In this document: positions 24,688 to 33,308 of the stretch, piece after piece
Numbering within the stretch: the first letter of the stretch is position 1
Layout: each line of letters opens with the position of its first letter
Source of the DNA: Streptomyces sp. H39-S7
GTDB lineage: Bacteria > Actinomycetota > Actinomycetes > Streptomycetales > Streptomycetaceae
Reading direction: 5' to 3'
Assembly: GCF_027158205.1 (NCBI RefSeq)
Contig: NZ_JAPVLU010000006.1
Span: 1 to 64,000 of the forward strand
Length of the DNA: 64,000 nt
Position numbers and translations under genes: made by a program
The notes under the pieces: model-generated
The model's database searches: none
What the model was told of the DNA's origin: nothing
The model's input: the letters and a program-made list of their open reading frames with translations, nothing else

Positions 24688-25151
24688 CAGTGGTTCTCCT
24701 GCTGTCTCCGGGCTGCCACGAGGGCTGCCCCGGCGGTGAGGGAGGTGGTCCGGGCTCGCCGTAGTCCGCGCCACAGCAGCCAGGCGTACAGCAGCATCAG
24801 GGCGTCCTCGACGAGGACGTACCAACGCAGCGGCTGGGCGAGGTTGGCCCCGAAGCAGCCGCAGTTGTCGAGGACGAGCCCGCGGGCGAACGCCTGGGCG
24901 GCGAGGGCCGACCACATCACCGCGACGCCCGTGTACAGCCACACGGGCGTGATAGCGCGGGAGCGGGGCCGGGCCAGGAACCAGCCGGCCGTCACCGCCT
25001 CAGCGTTGATCAACGCCACGGCCAGAGCGGTTGAGGCCGCGCCGGACGTCAGGCCGTAAGTGGTGACGATGGCGGGCATCGCGTCGAACGAGGCGAGCTG
25101 GCCCAGCGCCATCGCCAAGAGGACGGCGCCCAGGACGATGCGGAGGATCAT
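24687..25151 (-). CDS. MauE/DoxX-like membrane protein
   Basis: 154 residues with four transmembrane helices. The motif NCGCFG in the last loop, followed by LRWYVLVEDALMLLYAWLL, resembles MauE-type membrane proteins that move electrons or support disulfide chemistry. It lies between the disulfide-reductase-like gene and the radical SAM gene with overlapping ends, so it may deliver reductant. A truncated paralogue occurs at 40275-40712. Confidence 0.8.
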   Translation of the reverse strand: MILRIVLGAVLLAMALGQLASFDAMPAIVTTYGLTSGAASTALAVALINAEAVTAGWFLARPRSRAITPVWLYTGVAVMWSALAAQAFARGLVLDNCGCFGANLAQPLRWYVLVEDALMLLYAWLLWRGLRRARTTSLTAGAALVAARRQQENH

Positions 25152-26557
25152 CGGACCACCGCTCTGCGGAGCTTCAGCAGCGCCCCGATGGCGCCGCTTC
25201 CCCGGGCCAGACGGGCGTAGACATCGGCCAGCGCCGTATGCCAGGGCCCGTCGGTGTACGTGGGGTAGGGGTGCACGGTGCGCGCGTAGTCCGAGGGCGT
25301 CCAGCCCAGGCGCACCGCCGCCGCCAGATGGGCGATGGTCTCCCCGGCCCTCGCAGACACCACCGTGGCTCCGACGATCTTTCCGCGCGGGCCCAGCACG
25401 AGGGTGGTGAAGCCTTCGGTGCGGCCGTCGGCGACGGCCCGGTCGACCCGGTCGTTCTCCAGGGTGTGGACGCGTGCGCTCTCGCCGTACTCTTCGCGTG
25501 CCTCGTCGGTGGTGAGGCCGACGCGGGCGATCTCGGGGTCGGTGTACGTCACCCAGGGCACCGCCCGGTAGTCGATGGGCCGGCGTACGCCGAGGAGAGC
25601 GTCGGCGGCGACCGCTCCGCCCTGCGTGCCGCCCAGGTGGGTGAAGGCCGAACGGCTGGTGACGTCACCGGCGGCGTAGATTCGGTGGTTGGTGGTGCGC
25701 AGCCGGTCGTCAGTGCGGACGTGACCGGTGCCGGTCAGCTCCACACCGGCCGCCTCCAGGCCGAGCCCCTGGACGTTGGCGCGGCGGCCCGTGACGGCCA
25801 GCAGCGCGTCGTACAGGAGAAGGCCACCGGGCCCGTGGACGGCATCGGCATCGACACTCTCGGCACGGTAGCCCGTCAGCACGGTGACACCCTCGGCCTC
25901 CAGCCGCTCCCGCAACACCTGTGCCGCCCGGGGTTCCTCGCGGGGCACCAGGCGGCCCATCGCTTCTACGAGGGTGACCTGTGAGCCGAGCCGGGCGAAC
26001 GCCTGGCCCAGCTCGCAGCCGATGGGCCCGCCGCCCAGCACCACCAGGCGGCGTGGGAGTTCGGACAGTCCCCAGACGGTGTCGCTGGTCAGCGGGTCGG
26101 CCTCGGCCAGGCCGGGGACCGGCACCAGGGCCGGCGAGGAGCCCGTGGCGATCAGCGCGTACCGGAAGGAGACCTCGCTCTCGCCCGCGGTCAGGGTTCC
26201 CGGGCCGGTGAAGGACGCCGCGCCGTAGGTGACGTCGACTCCGTACGGGGCGAGCGCCTCGGCCGAGTCGTGCGGTTCGATCGCACCGATCGCCCGCTTC
26301 ACCTCCGCCATGGCCGCCGCGAGGTCGGCCCGGCCGGACACCGGCGGGAGCCCGTAGGCAGCCGCGCGGCGGGCCGCCTGGACGTCGGCGGCCACGTGCA
26401 GCAGCGCCTTGCTCGGCACGCACCCCGTCCACAGGCAGTCCCCGCCCAGCCGGTCCCGCTCGACGAGCAGCGTGCGGGCGCCGAAGCGCCCGGCGGTGCG
26501 GGCCGCGGTCAGCCCGGCGCTGCCGCCGCCGATGACCACCAGGTCGTACCTGTTCAT
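25148..26557 (-). CDS. Pyridine nucleotide-disulfide reductase (MerA/Lpd-like)
   Basis: 469 residues with the FAD Rossmann motif YDLVVIGGGSAGLTAARTAG, the redox pair Cys41 and Cys46 in GGDCLWTGCVPSKALLH, a second dinucleotide site LVVLGGGPIGCELGQAFA, IYAAGDVT, and the C-terminal HPYPTY in place of the HPT motif. It lacks an N-terminal metal-binding domain and the C-terminal vicinal Cys pair of mercuric reductase. It probably reduces a disulfide or arsenic species with NAD(P)H. It is the first gene of the cluster operon. Confidence 0.85.
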   Translation of the reverse strand: MNRYDLVVIGGGSAGLTAARTAGRFGARTLLVERDRLGGDCLWTGCVPSKALLHVAADVQAARRAAAYGLPPVSGRADLAAAMAEVKRAIGAIEPHDSAEALAPYGVDVTYGAASFTGPGTLTAGESEVSFRYALIATGSSPALVPVPGLAEADPLTSDTVWGLSELPRRLVVLGGGPIGCELGQAFARLGSQVTLVEAMGRLVPREEPRAAQVLRERLEAEGVTVLTGYRAESVDADAVHGPGGLLLYDALLAVTGRRANVQGLGLEAAGVELTGTGHVRTDDRLRTTNHRIYAAGDVTSRSAFTHLGGTQGGAVAADALLGVRRPIDYRAVPWVTYTDPEIARVGLTTDEAREEYGESARVHTLENDRVDRAVADGRTEGFTTLVLGPRGKIVGATVVSARAGETIAHLAAAVRLGWTPSDYARTVHPYPTYTDGPWHTALADVYARLARGSGAIGALLKLRRAVVR

Positions 26558-26811
26558 GGTTCGGGCTCTCCTAGGTCGGTGCGCCGTCGGGACGGCCGGT
26601 GCGTGGTCGCGGGACGTGAGGGAAACCCGGTGACACCGTCTGGGCCTTCCCCTTTCTCAGACCCACGATCACGGTCAGCAGCGCGACCAGGCGTCATCCG
26701 TCCGCGTCCGGCGTGTCCGAAACGGAATGCGGAGCCGGCCCGGCAGGGTTCCCGACGGAAAGCACACGGGGACGAGCCGTCCCCATGACTCGGACGAGGG
26801 GCGAGGGCTCG

Positions 26812-27591
26812 ATGGACGAACCGGACTGGCGGCGCTTCATCGGCGCCTACCACCAGGCGCACCCCGGTATCACCGAGCAACTGCTCTCCCTGGCCGATAC
26901 TTCCCCCTACGCCTGGCTGGCCGAACCGCTGCGCGGTATCGAGGGCACGGTCCTCGATCTGGCCTGTGGCTCGGCGCCCACCCGTGACGAACTCCCTGAC
27001 GCCGACTGGGTCGGGATCGACCTGTCGGCGGCAGAACTCGCCGAAGCGGCACGCCGTGGCCGCGGACCACTGGTCCGGGCCGGCGCGGACGCGCTCCCGG
27101 CCGCCTTCGCGAGCGCGGGGGCGGTCTGCGCGGCCATGTGCCTGCCGGTCGTCACCCCCCTGCCGCAGGTCCTCGGGGAGATCCGGCGTGTGCTGCGGCC
27201 CGGCGGGGTGCTCGCGGCGCTGGTGCCCTCCCAGTCCGGGCTCTCCCCGTCCGGCATGCTCGGCTGGCTCCGGGTGATGGCAGCCCTGCGCGCCGTACGC
27301 CAGCCGTGGCCCAACCCGCAGGCCCGTGACGGGCTGGCCGATGTGCTGCGCACGGCGGGTTTCCGCGTCCGCTGCGACGAGCGGCGTGTCTTCACCCTGG
27401 CCATCGACTCGGCCGACGCGGCGGCCCTGCTGGCCGATGCCCTGTATCTGCCCGGTCTGACACCCGACCGCTCCCAGGCTGCCAAGCGTTCCCTGGCACG
27501 GTGGGCGGCCCCGGGGCGACGCCTGGAGCTGCCGCTGCGCCGCGTGGTGGCCGACCTTCCCGCCGAACCACCGTCACAGGAGCCGCTATGA
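26812..27591 (+). CDS. Class I SAM-dependent methyltransferase
   Basis: 259 residues from the ATG at 26812 (MDEPDWRRFIGAYHQAHPGI), preceded by GAGGGGCGAGGG; an in-frame ATG at 26785 is also possible. Motif I is VLDLACGSAPTRDELPDADW, followed by VGIDLSAAELAEAARR and VLRPGGVLAALVP. Its head faces the cluster operon across 250 bases, suggesting shared control. Its methyl acceptor is unknown; it has no Cys pattern typical of ArsM. It overlaps the next gene by four bases. Confidence 0.78.
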   Translation: MDEPDWRRFIGAYHQAHPGITEQLLSLADTSPYAWLAEPLRGIEGTVLDLACGSAPTRDELPDADWVGIDLSAAELAEAARRGRGPLVRAGADALPAAFASAGAVCAAMCLPVVTPLPQVLGEIRRVLRPGGVLAALVPSQSGLSPSGMLGWLRVMAALRAVRQPWPNPQARDGLADVLRTAGFRVRCDERRVFTLAIDSADAAALLADALYLPGLTPDRSQAAKRSLARWAAPGRRLELPLRRVVADLPAEPPSQEPL

Positions 27592-28355
27592 ACCACCAGT
27601 CAACCCCCTCCTCCGCTACCGAGCCCACGCTGCCCGCCACCGGCCCGTGCTCCGATGCGAGCCCGGTCGGGGTGGCGCGAAGGCCGGCGCGCGCGGCGTG
27701 GATACGGCTGGCCGTCCTCGTGGTCCTGCTGGTGGCGCTCGGGGCCTGGGTGGCAATGGGAGGCGGGGACCTGTTGCGCGAGGTGCGCCAGTGGGTCGAC
27801 TCGCTCGGCATGTGGGGGCCGGTCGTCTTCTCTGTCTGCTACGCCTTGGCCGTGACGGCGCTGCTGCCCGGCTCTGTACTGACCGCCTCCGCGGGGGCGC
27901 TGTTCGGGTGGCCGCTGGGGGTGGCGGCCGTGCTCGTGGGAGCGACGGCGGGTGCGGCCCTGTCGTTCGGCCTCGCCCGCTGGCTGGGGCGTCCGGTCGT
28001 AGCCCGCTATGCCGGGTCGGGGCGGCTGGCCCGGCTGGACGCCTATCTGACACGCCGCGGGTTCGCGGCCGTGCTGCTTGTGCGGTTGGTGCCGCTGTTC
28101 CCCTTCTCGGTGATCAACTACGGGGCGGGGGTGGCCGGTGTCCGCTTCTCCTCCTACGTCACAGCCACGGCCCTGGGCATCATCCCGGGCACCGTCGTCT
28201 ACACCGGGCTCGGCGGTTCCCTGGGCGACCCCGGCTCCCCCGGGCTGCGGATCGCCGTGAGTTCTCTGCTCGTGCTGAGTGCGGGAGGCTGGTGGGCGGC
28301 ACGGCTGATCCGCTCCCGCAGCGTCGAGGCCGGCGCGACTGCCGGTAGGCGGTGA
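27588..28355 (+). CDS. TVP38/TMEM64 (VTT-domain) membrane protein
   Basis: 255 residues with about six hydrophobic segments: an N-terminal helix IRLAVLVVLLVALGAWVAM, LPGSVLTASAGALFGWPLG, and the VTT/DedA-like GFAAVLLVRLVPLFPFSVI with GTVVYTGLGG. DedA-like proteins act as transporters or scramblases; in Streptomyces some sit beside metalloid genes. Its ATGA overlap with the methyltransferase suggests translational coupling. Confidence 0.83.
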   Translation: MNHQSTPSSATEPTLPATGPCSDASPVGVARRPARAAWIRLAVLVVLLVALGAWVAMGGGDLLREVRQWVDSLGMWGPVVFSVCYALAVTALLPGSVLTASAGALFGWPLGVAAVLVGATAGAALSFGLARWLGRPVVARYAGSGRLARLDAYLTRRGFAAVLLVRLVPLFPFSVINYGAGVAGVRFSSYVTATALGIIPGTVVYTGLGGSLGDPGSPGLRIAVSSLLVLSAGGWWAARLIRSRSVEAGATAGRR

Positions 28356-28606
28356 CGACCCGGGGGACGCCGCCGACGAACGTCCCGTGAGGGAGCAAGT
28401 CCGTGCTGATGTGGAGGAAGCCCACCGCGCCTCGGAGCGCGTCCGACGGCATCAGCCCTGCACACCGGTGGTTGATCGCCGCTGACCTGAGACCGTCCGG
28501 ATCACGGCACAGCGCAGGGGGAATGACAACCGCCGCACAGCGGGTTCCCGTCGCGGCCCGGCGAACCACCGGCCGGAGCACGAGAGATCACTCATCAGGG
28601 AGAGAC

Positions 28607-29686
28607 ATGGCGACGATTGACGTATCCCCGGGGCAGCAGACGCCCCCCTCGTCCGTGGCGGAATCGGTCAGGGACTACTACGGAAAGGTGCTCGCCTCCT
28701 CTGCGGACCTGAAGACCTCGGCCTGCTGCACGGACACGGCGCCGCCGCCCCACATCGCCGCGGCTCTCGCGCAGGTGCACGACGAGGTCATGGAGCGTTT
28801 CTACGGCTGCGGTTCGCCCATCCCGCCCGCACTTGACGGGGCCACTGTGCTCGACCTGGGCTGCGGCAGCGGGCGGGACGTCTACGTGCTGTCCCAACTG
28901 GTCGGCCCCACCGGCCGGGTGATCGGCGTCGATATGACCGAGGAACAGCTGGCCGTGGCGCGCCGCCATCAGGACTGGCACGCCGAACGGTTCGGCTACG
29001 CCAACACCGACTTCCGCCACGGCTACATCGAAGACCTGGCCACGGCCGGCATCCCGGACGCCTCCGTGGACGTGGTGGTCTCCAACTGCGTCCTGAACCT
29101 GTCGCCGGACAAGCCGCGCGTCTTCGCCGAGATCTTCCGCGTCCTGGGGCCCGGCGGCGAGCTGTACTTCTCCGACATCTTCGCCGACCGCCGCCTGCCC
29201 ACCCCCCTCCTCGACGACCCCGTCCTCGTCGGCGAATGCCTCGCCGGCGCCCTGTACACCGAGGACTTCCGCCGCATCCTTCAACGCGCCGGCTGCCCGG
29301 ACGCCCGCACCGTCACCACCTCCCCGGTGGAGATCAGCGACCCGGACATCGAGCAGAAGATCGGCTTCGCCGCCTTCACCTCCCGCACCGTCCGCACCTT
29401 CAAGCTCCCCCTGGAGGACCGCTGCGAGGACTACGGCCAGGTCGCCGTCTACCGCGGCACCATCGCCGAACACCCGCACGCCTTCGACCTCGACGACCAC
29501 CACCACCTCCGCACCGGCAAGCCGATGCTCATCTGCCGCAACACCGCCGACATGCTCGCCGCCACCCGCTACGCGGCCCACTTCACCGTCACCGGAGACA
29601 AGAGCCACCACTTCGGCCTGTTCCCCTGCGATCCCGTGGACGGGGCAGCCGCGTCGGCCACGGGCGCACCGTCGGGCTGCTGCTGA
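28607..29686 (+). CDS. arsM: Arsenite S-adenosylmethionine methyltransferase ArsM
   Basis: 359 residues from the ATG at 28607, with AGGGAGAG upstream. Residues 40-41 are CC, Cys68 sits in YGCGSP, and motif I is VLDLGCGSGR at 81-90. Cys161 (SNCVLN) and Cys211 (GECLAGALY) match the As(III)-binding cysteines Cys174 and Cys224 of algal ArsM. The tail ends SGCC. The enzyme methylates arsenite with SAM, the first step in making dimethylarsinyl compounds. The gene lies alone after a 250-base gap, so it probably has its own promoter. Confidence 0.93.
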   Translation: MATIDVSPGQQTPPSSVAESVRDYYGKVLASSADLKTSACCTDTAPPPHIAAALAQVHDEVMERFYGCGSPIPPALDGATVLDLGCGSGRDVYVLSQLVGPTGRVIGVDMTEEQLAVARRHQDWHAERFGYANTDFRHGYIEDLATAGIPDASVDVVVSNCVLNLSPDKPRVFAEIFRVLGPGGELYFSDIFADRRLPTPLLDDPVLVGECLAGALYTEDFRRILQRAGCPDARTVTTSPVEISDPDIEQKIGFAAFTSRTVRTFKLPLEDRCEDYGQVAVYRGTIAEHPHAFDLDDHHHLRTGKPMLICRNTADMLAATRYAAHFTVTGDKSHHFGLFPCDPVDGAAASATGAPSGCC

Positions 29687-29745
29687 CCGGGACGCCGGGC
29701 CACCGGGACGCCCGGCCGGCAGGGTTCGCGCGGGATCGGTGTCCT

Positions 29746-30057
29746 TCAACGCCGGGGCTGGTCCCGGCCCGGCGGCGTGGTGAGGTGATGAGCGAAGCGT
29801 CGTACCCGGGCTGACGCGAGAGACGGGGGCGTCCGCTGGGGATGGTGCCGGAGGGACGCCTTGATCAGCCGCAGCAGTTGCAGACTGCCGCTGCATGCCC
29901 AGCAGCAGGCGATGTGGGCGGCCACCCGCACGCGGTGCGCACCTGTGAGCTGCCCGTCGACGTACGCCTCCACCTTGCCCCGCAGCCGCACATGCCGTAC
30001 CTTCTCCCGGCACTCCGCCCACACTCGCCCCGGCCCGGGAACGCGCTGCCATCTCAT
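29746..30057 (-). CDS. Putative zinc-finger (HC2-type) protein, divergent from the sigma factor
   Basis: 103 residues from an ATG at 30057; the frame extends to 30201 with less protein-like sequence. Residues from about 22 on read VRLRGKVEAYVDGQLTGAHR and then VRVAAHIACCWACSGSLQLL, which matches the zinc-binding ZAS/HC2 pattern of anti-sigma factors (HxxxCxxC), with only a basic, Arg-rich tail after it and no transmembrane helix. It is divergent from the ECF sigma gene, so a soluble anti-sigma role is possible. Start uncertain. Confidence 0.55.
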   Translation of the reverse strand: MRWQRVPGPGRVWAECREKVRHVRLRGKVEAYVDGQLTGAHRVRVAAHIACCWACSGSLQLLRLIKASLRHHPQRTPPSLASARVRRFAHHLTTPPGRDQPRR

Positions 30058-30204
30058 ACCGCGGAAACCCGTCCCGCCGCACGCAGCATTCCAGCCCCCG
30101 CACATGCTCCTCACCTCGCCGCTGACCACAGTGGCGCCAGGGAGCGGAAAGCAGAAGGATGAAGAGGATGGAATGCGGGTCCGGGGAGAGGGGGTTTCCA
30201 CTCT

Positions 30205-30774
30205 GTGGAAGACGAAGTGTCAGCGCCGCCTGACCCCGCGGACCTTCGGGGTCAGGCGTTCGGCGCCTATGTGCTGCCGGAGGTGGAGGTACTGCTGCGG
30301 GTGGCGATGACGCTGACCGCGCAGCCGGCGGATGCCGAGGACCTCGTGCAGGACACCCTTCTGCGCGCCTACCGGGCCGTGGACCGCTTCGACGGGAAGC
30401 ACCCACGCGCGTGGCTGCTGACGATCATGCGGCGAGCCGAGATCAACCGCCACCGCCGCCGCCGTCCCCACCTCCTGGACGACCCGGACACCGATCTGGA
30501 CCGGCTCAGCACCACGGGCCCCAGCGGGTCAGCGGAAGAGATCGTGGTGGGTGAGGCGTTCGACGAGGTGGTGGACGAGGCCCTGGGCGCGCTGCCGGAC
30601 AAGCACCGCCAGGTGGTGCAGCTGGTGGACATCGACGGCCTCACCTATGCCGAGGCCGCCCACCTGCTGGACGTGCCCGAAGGCACCGTGATGAGCCGGC
30701 TGCACCGGGCGCGAAGGCGGATACGGGCGCGGCTGGCCACGGCAGGACTGGCACCGAAGCGAGGTGTGATGTGA
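30205..30774 (+). CDS. ECF-family RNA polymerase sigma factor
   Basis: 189 residues from a GTG at 30205, the ribosome site being GGGGAGAGGGGG. Region 2 is QPADAEDLVQDTLLRAYRAV and RAWLLTIMRRAEINRHRRR; region 4 is LPDKHRQVVQLVDIDGLTYA with the HTH AEAAHLLDVPEGTVMSRLHR. It directs polymerase to specific promoters under a signal. The TGA overlaps the GTG of the zinc-finger gene, a typical sigma/anti-sigma pair. Confidence 0.92.
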   Translation: MEDEVSAPPDPADLRGQAFGAYVLPEVEVLLRVAMTLTAQPADAEDLVQDTLLRAYRAVDRFDGKHPRAWLLTIMRRAEINRHRRRRPHLLDDPDTDLDRLSTTGPSGSAEEIVVGEAFDEVVDEALGALPDKHRQVVQLVDIDGLTYAEAAHLLDVPEGTVMSRLHRARRRIRARLATAGLAPKRGVM

Positions 30775-31094
30775 AGAGGCGTCCATGGCGGCGGCGTGCG
30801 GCGGCCGAACGCCGAATGAACTGCATGCAGGTCGCCCGCGTACTGCAGTGCTACCTCGACGGCGAAACCGACGAGGTCACCGCACGCCGGGTCGCAGCGC
30901 ACCTGGAGGACTGCTGGCGCTGCGGCCTGGAAGCGTCCGTCTACCAGGAGATCCACAACGCTCTCGCCCGCCGGACGAAGCCCGACAGCCGGGCGGTGGG
31001 GCGCTTGCAGGCGTTCGGCGCATCGCTTCTGAGCGACCCACCGGCCGGGGACGACGACGCGGAACACGGCACGACGCGCCCGGCAGGTGCCTAG
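30771..31094 (+). CDS. zf-HC2 anti-sigma factor
   Basis: 107 residues overlapping the sigma stop (GTGA). A basic start is followed by MQVARVLQCYLDGETDEVTA and VAAHLEDCWRCGLEASVYQE, the HC2 zinc motif HxxxCxxC of anti-sigma factors such as RsrA. There is no membrane helix, so it is probably cytoplasmic and redox- or metal-responsive. It is the likely antagonist of the ECF sigma factor. Confidence 0.8.
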   Translation: MKRRPWRRRAAAERRMNCMQVARVLQCYLDGETDEVTARRVAAHLEDCWRCGLEASVYQEIHNALARRTKPDSRAVGRLQAFGASLLSDPPAGDDDAEHGTTRPAGA

Positions 31095-31185
31095 CAGTGC
31101 TTGGCCAGGTTGGTGCTGGTTTGGGGATACTGTGGTGACAGGTGCGGGCAGGCGGCGAGCAGGATCTCTAGCTGGCGGAGGACTT

Positions 31186-31367
31186 GGCAGAAGCTCCGGC
31201 CAGCGGCGTTCCTTTTGGGGCTTGGGTCAGTCGTTGCACCCACGGCGTCTTCCCCAAGTGCAACCTGAAGTGAGCCTGCGCCAGTCATGCGGGAGCACCG
31301 TCACGAGCGATGAGCTTCACTCACGGAGAAGGCGACATCCTCGTCCCCGCCTGCGCACAGCACGCGA
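31186..31367 (+). pseudogene. Decayed fragments of a second copy of the cluster radical SAM gene
   Basis: Three pieces match the radical SAM gene at 23254-24687 in the same order. 31237-31271 reads THGVFPKCNLK and then a stop where Cys64 should be. 31286-31328 reads MREH and then MSFTHG with the same bases as MREHGREPMSFTHG. 31341-31367 reads LVPACAQHA, as in LVPACVQHA near the C-terminus. The parts between are deleted. A weaker match (GCAGAAGCTCCGGCCAG) precedes them from 31186. The copy is on the plus strand. Confidence 0.7.
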
Positions 31368-31673
31368 GACGCGCGGCAGGGACGGTCGCCTGTTGTCCCA
31401 CGCGGGCGCGTCGATCGCTCCCAGGAGGTGGCAGTCGTGGCCCCTCATGCGGCTTCGCCGACAACCCTGCGGCCTGCCCCACGACAGGGGCACAAGCAGC
31501 ACTCCCGTCTGAGGTCGTTCCCACTCTTCCCCCATAGGAATTGTTCGGTTTTCAGACGAAAATTACGGGTAGATCCCTTACAGGGACTGTGCGGCGTATA
31601 TCCGTGGACTGGCAGCCCGTGGGGGTCGTCGGCCGCTGTCGCGCGCCGGTGCACGGCAGGAGGAGGGCCCCCG

Positions 31674-32105
31674 ATGGATCCTTGGCTGATCTGGCTGATC
31701 ACTGCAGCCGTCCTGGGCGTCGCGGAGATCTTCACCCTCACCGCCGCACTGGGAATCCTGGGAGTTGCTGCGCTGGTCACCGCGGGCGCCGCAGCACTCG
31801 GGCTTTCTGCCCCCCTGCAGTTCGTCGTGTTCACCGTCGTCGCGACGCTCAGTGTGCTGTTCGTGCGGCCTTTCGCCGTGCGCCGCCTGGCGGGACCCCC
31901 GACCGAGCGCTTCGGCATCGACGCACTGGTGGGCCAGACCGCCCGCACCCTCTCGGAGGTGACGGACCTGGACGGCAGGGTGCGCATCGGCGGCGAGGAA
32001 TGGACGGCCCGCTGCTTCGACGATACGCAGGTCATCCCCCCTGGCACGACCGTCGATGTCATGGAGATCAGCGGCACCACCGCGTTCGTCTACCCCCGGG
32101 AGTGA
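31674..32105 (+). CDS. NfeD-family membrane protein
   Basis: 143 residues from the ATG at 31674, with AGGAGGG upstream. Three to four N-terminal helices (LIWLITAAVLGVAEIFTLTA and LQFVVFTVVATLSVLFVRPF) are followed by a soluble OB-fold domain: VGQTARTLSEVTDLDGRVRI, GEEWTARCFDDTQVIPPGT, and VMEISGTTAFVYP. NfeD proteins work with the SPFH protein encoded next to them in membrane quality control. Three bases separate the two genes. Confidence 0.9.
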   Translation: MDPWLIWLITAAVLGVAEIFTLTAALGILGVAALVTAGAAALGLSAPLQFVVFTVVATLSVLFVRPFAVRRLAGPPTERFGIDALVGQTARTLSEVTDLDGRVRIGGEEWTARCFDDTQVIPPGTTVDVMEISGTTAFVYPRE

Positions 32106-32108
32106 GCC

Positions 32109-33149
32109 ATGGAAGTCTCGGCGCTTCTCATAGCCGGCGTAATCGTCGCTCTGCTCGCGGTCTTCACGGTGCTGCGGGCGGTGCGGATCGTCCCACAGGC
32201 GCGCGCTCGCAATGTCGAACGCCTCGGCCGCTACCGCCGCACGCTGAAGCCCGGCCTCAGCCTCGTCATCCCGTACATCGACCGGGTCTATCCGCTGATC
32301 GATCTGCGAGAACAGGTCGTGTCCTTCAAGCCGCAGCCGGTCATCACCGAGGACAACCTGGTTGTCGAGATCGACACCGTCCTCTACTTCCAGGTCACCG
32401 ATCCACGAGCAGCCGCCTACGAGATCGCGGACTTCCTCCACGGTGTCGAGCAACTCACCGTGACCACCCTGCGCAACGTCGTGGGATCCATGGATCTGGA
32501 AAAAACCCTCACTTCACGCGACACCATCAACAATCAGCTCCGCGGCGTTCTGGATGACGCCACCGGCAAGTGGGGACTGAGAGTCAACCGGGTCGAGATC
32601 AAAGCCATCGACCCACCGCAGTCCATCAAGGACGCGATGGAGAAGCAGATGCGGGCCGAGCGCGACAAGCGGGCCGCGATTCTCGGGGCCGAAGGGCAAC
32701 GCCAGTCGCAGATCCTCACCGCCGAAGGCGACAAACAGTCCGCCGTCCTGCGCGCAGAGGGCAACCGGACCGCCGAGATCCTCAAGGCCGAGGGCCAGGC
32801 CCGAGCCGTCGACGAGGTGTTCCAGGCCGTGCACCGCAACGACCCCGACCCCAAGCTGCTCGCCTACCAGTACCTGCAGATGCTGCCCCAGCTCGCCCAG
32901 GGCCCGGGCAACACCTTCTGGGTCATCCCCAGCGAGGTCACCTCCGCACTCGAAGGCGTATCCCGGGCCTTCAGCGAGGCGCTCCCCCCGTCGCCGGCCA
33001 CCCGCGAGACGTCCTCCTCCGACGCCAGAGCGGCGGAAGCCGCGGACGACGCGGCGCAGGCCGCAAATGCCGCCGCGGAGGCCCTCGCCGCCGCGGCCAA
33101 AGCCGACACCACCACCCTCCCGTTCGACCCGCTCACCGACGACAGATGA
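32109..33149 (+). CDS. SPFH/Band 7 domain membrane protein (QmcA/slipin-like)
   Basis: 346 residues: an N-terminal transmembrane helix, then the band 7 fold with RLGRYRRTLKPGLSLVIPYI, VDLREQVVSFKPQPVITEDN and LYFQVTDPRAAAYEIADF, the coiled segment EKQMRAERDKRAAILGAEGQ, and an Ala-rich tail (about 300-346). SPFH proteins scaffold membrane microdomains and regulate proteases. Pairing with nfeD is usual. Confidence 0.92.
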   Translation: MEVSALLIAGVIVALLAVFTVLRAVRIVPQARARNVERLGRYRRTLKPGLSLVIPYIDRVYPLIDLREQVVSFKPQPVITEDNLVVEIDTVLYFQVTDPRAAAYEIADFLHGVEQLTVTTLRNVVGSMDLEKTLTSRDTINNQLRGVLDDATGKWGLRVNRVEIKAIDPPQSIKDAMEKQMRAERDKRAAILGAEGQRQSQILTAEGDKQSAVLRAEGNRTAEILKAEGQARAVDEVFQAVHRNDPDPKLLAYQYLQMLPQLAQGPGNTFWVIPSEVTSALEGVSRAFSEALPPSPATRETSSSDARAAEAADDAAQAANAAAEALAAAAKADTTTLPFDPLTDDR

Positions 33150-33282
33150 GAACCCGGACACCGAGCGCAGCGAAGCACGATTCCCGCAAGGCGGAGCCGT
33201 CAGATGCGCCCACGCTGCCGATCACCGCCGTAGGCGCCGACGGGCCTGTCCAGGTGGACGGGCTTGAATTGGCGGACCCTGA

Positions 33283-33308
33283 CGCCACCGGCAGATCTGC
33301 CGGTGGCG
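33283..33308. terminator. Perfect palindrome, possible terminator
   Basis: A perfect 26-base palindrome with arms CGCCACCGGCAGA and TCTGCCGGTGGCG, 134 bases after the SPFH stop. It can form a GC-rich hairpin but has no T run after it. Actinomycete terminators often lack the T run. Confidence 0.45.

Noticed and set aside
29690..29740. A weak hairpin between arsM and the zinc-finger gene
   Set aside because: GCCGGGC/GCCCGGC can pair, but the stem is short and in generally GC-rich sequence, so it is not distinct from background.
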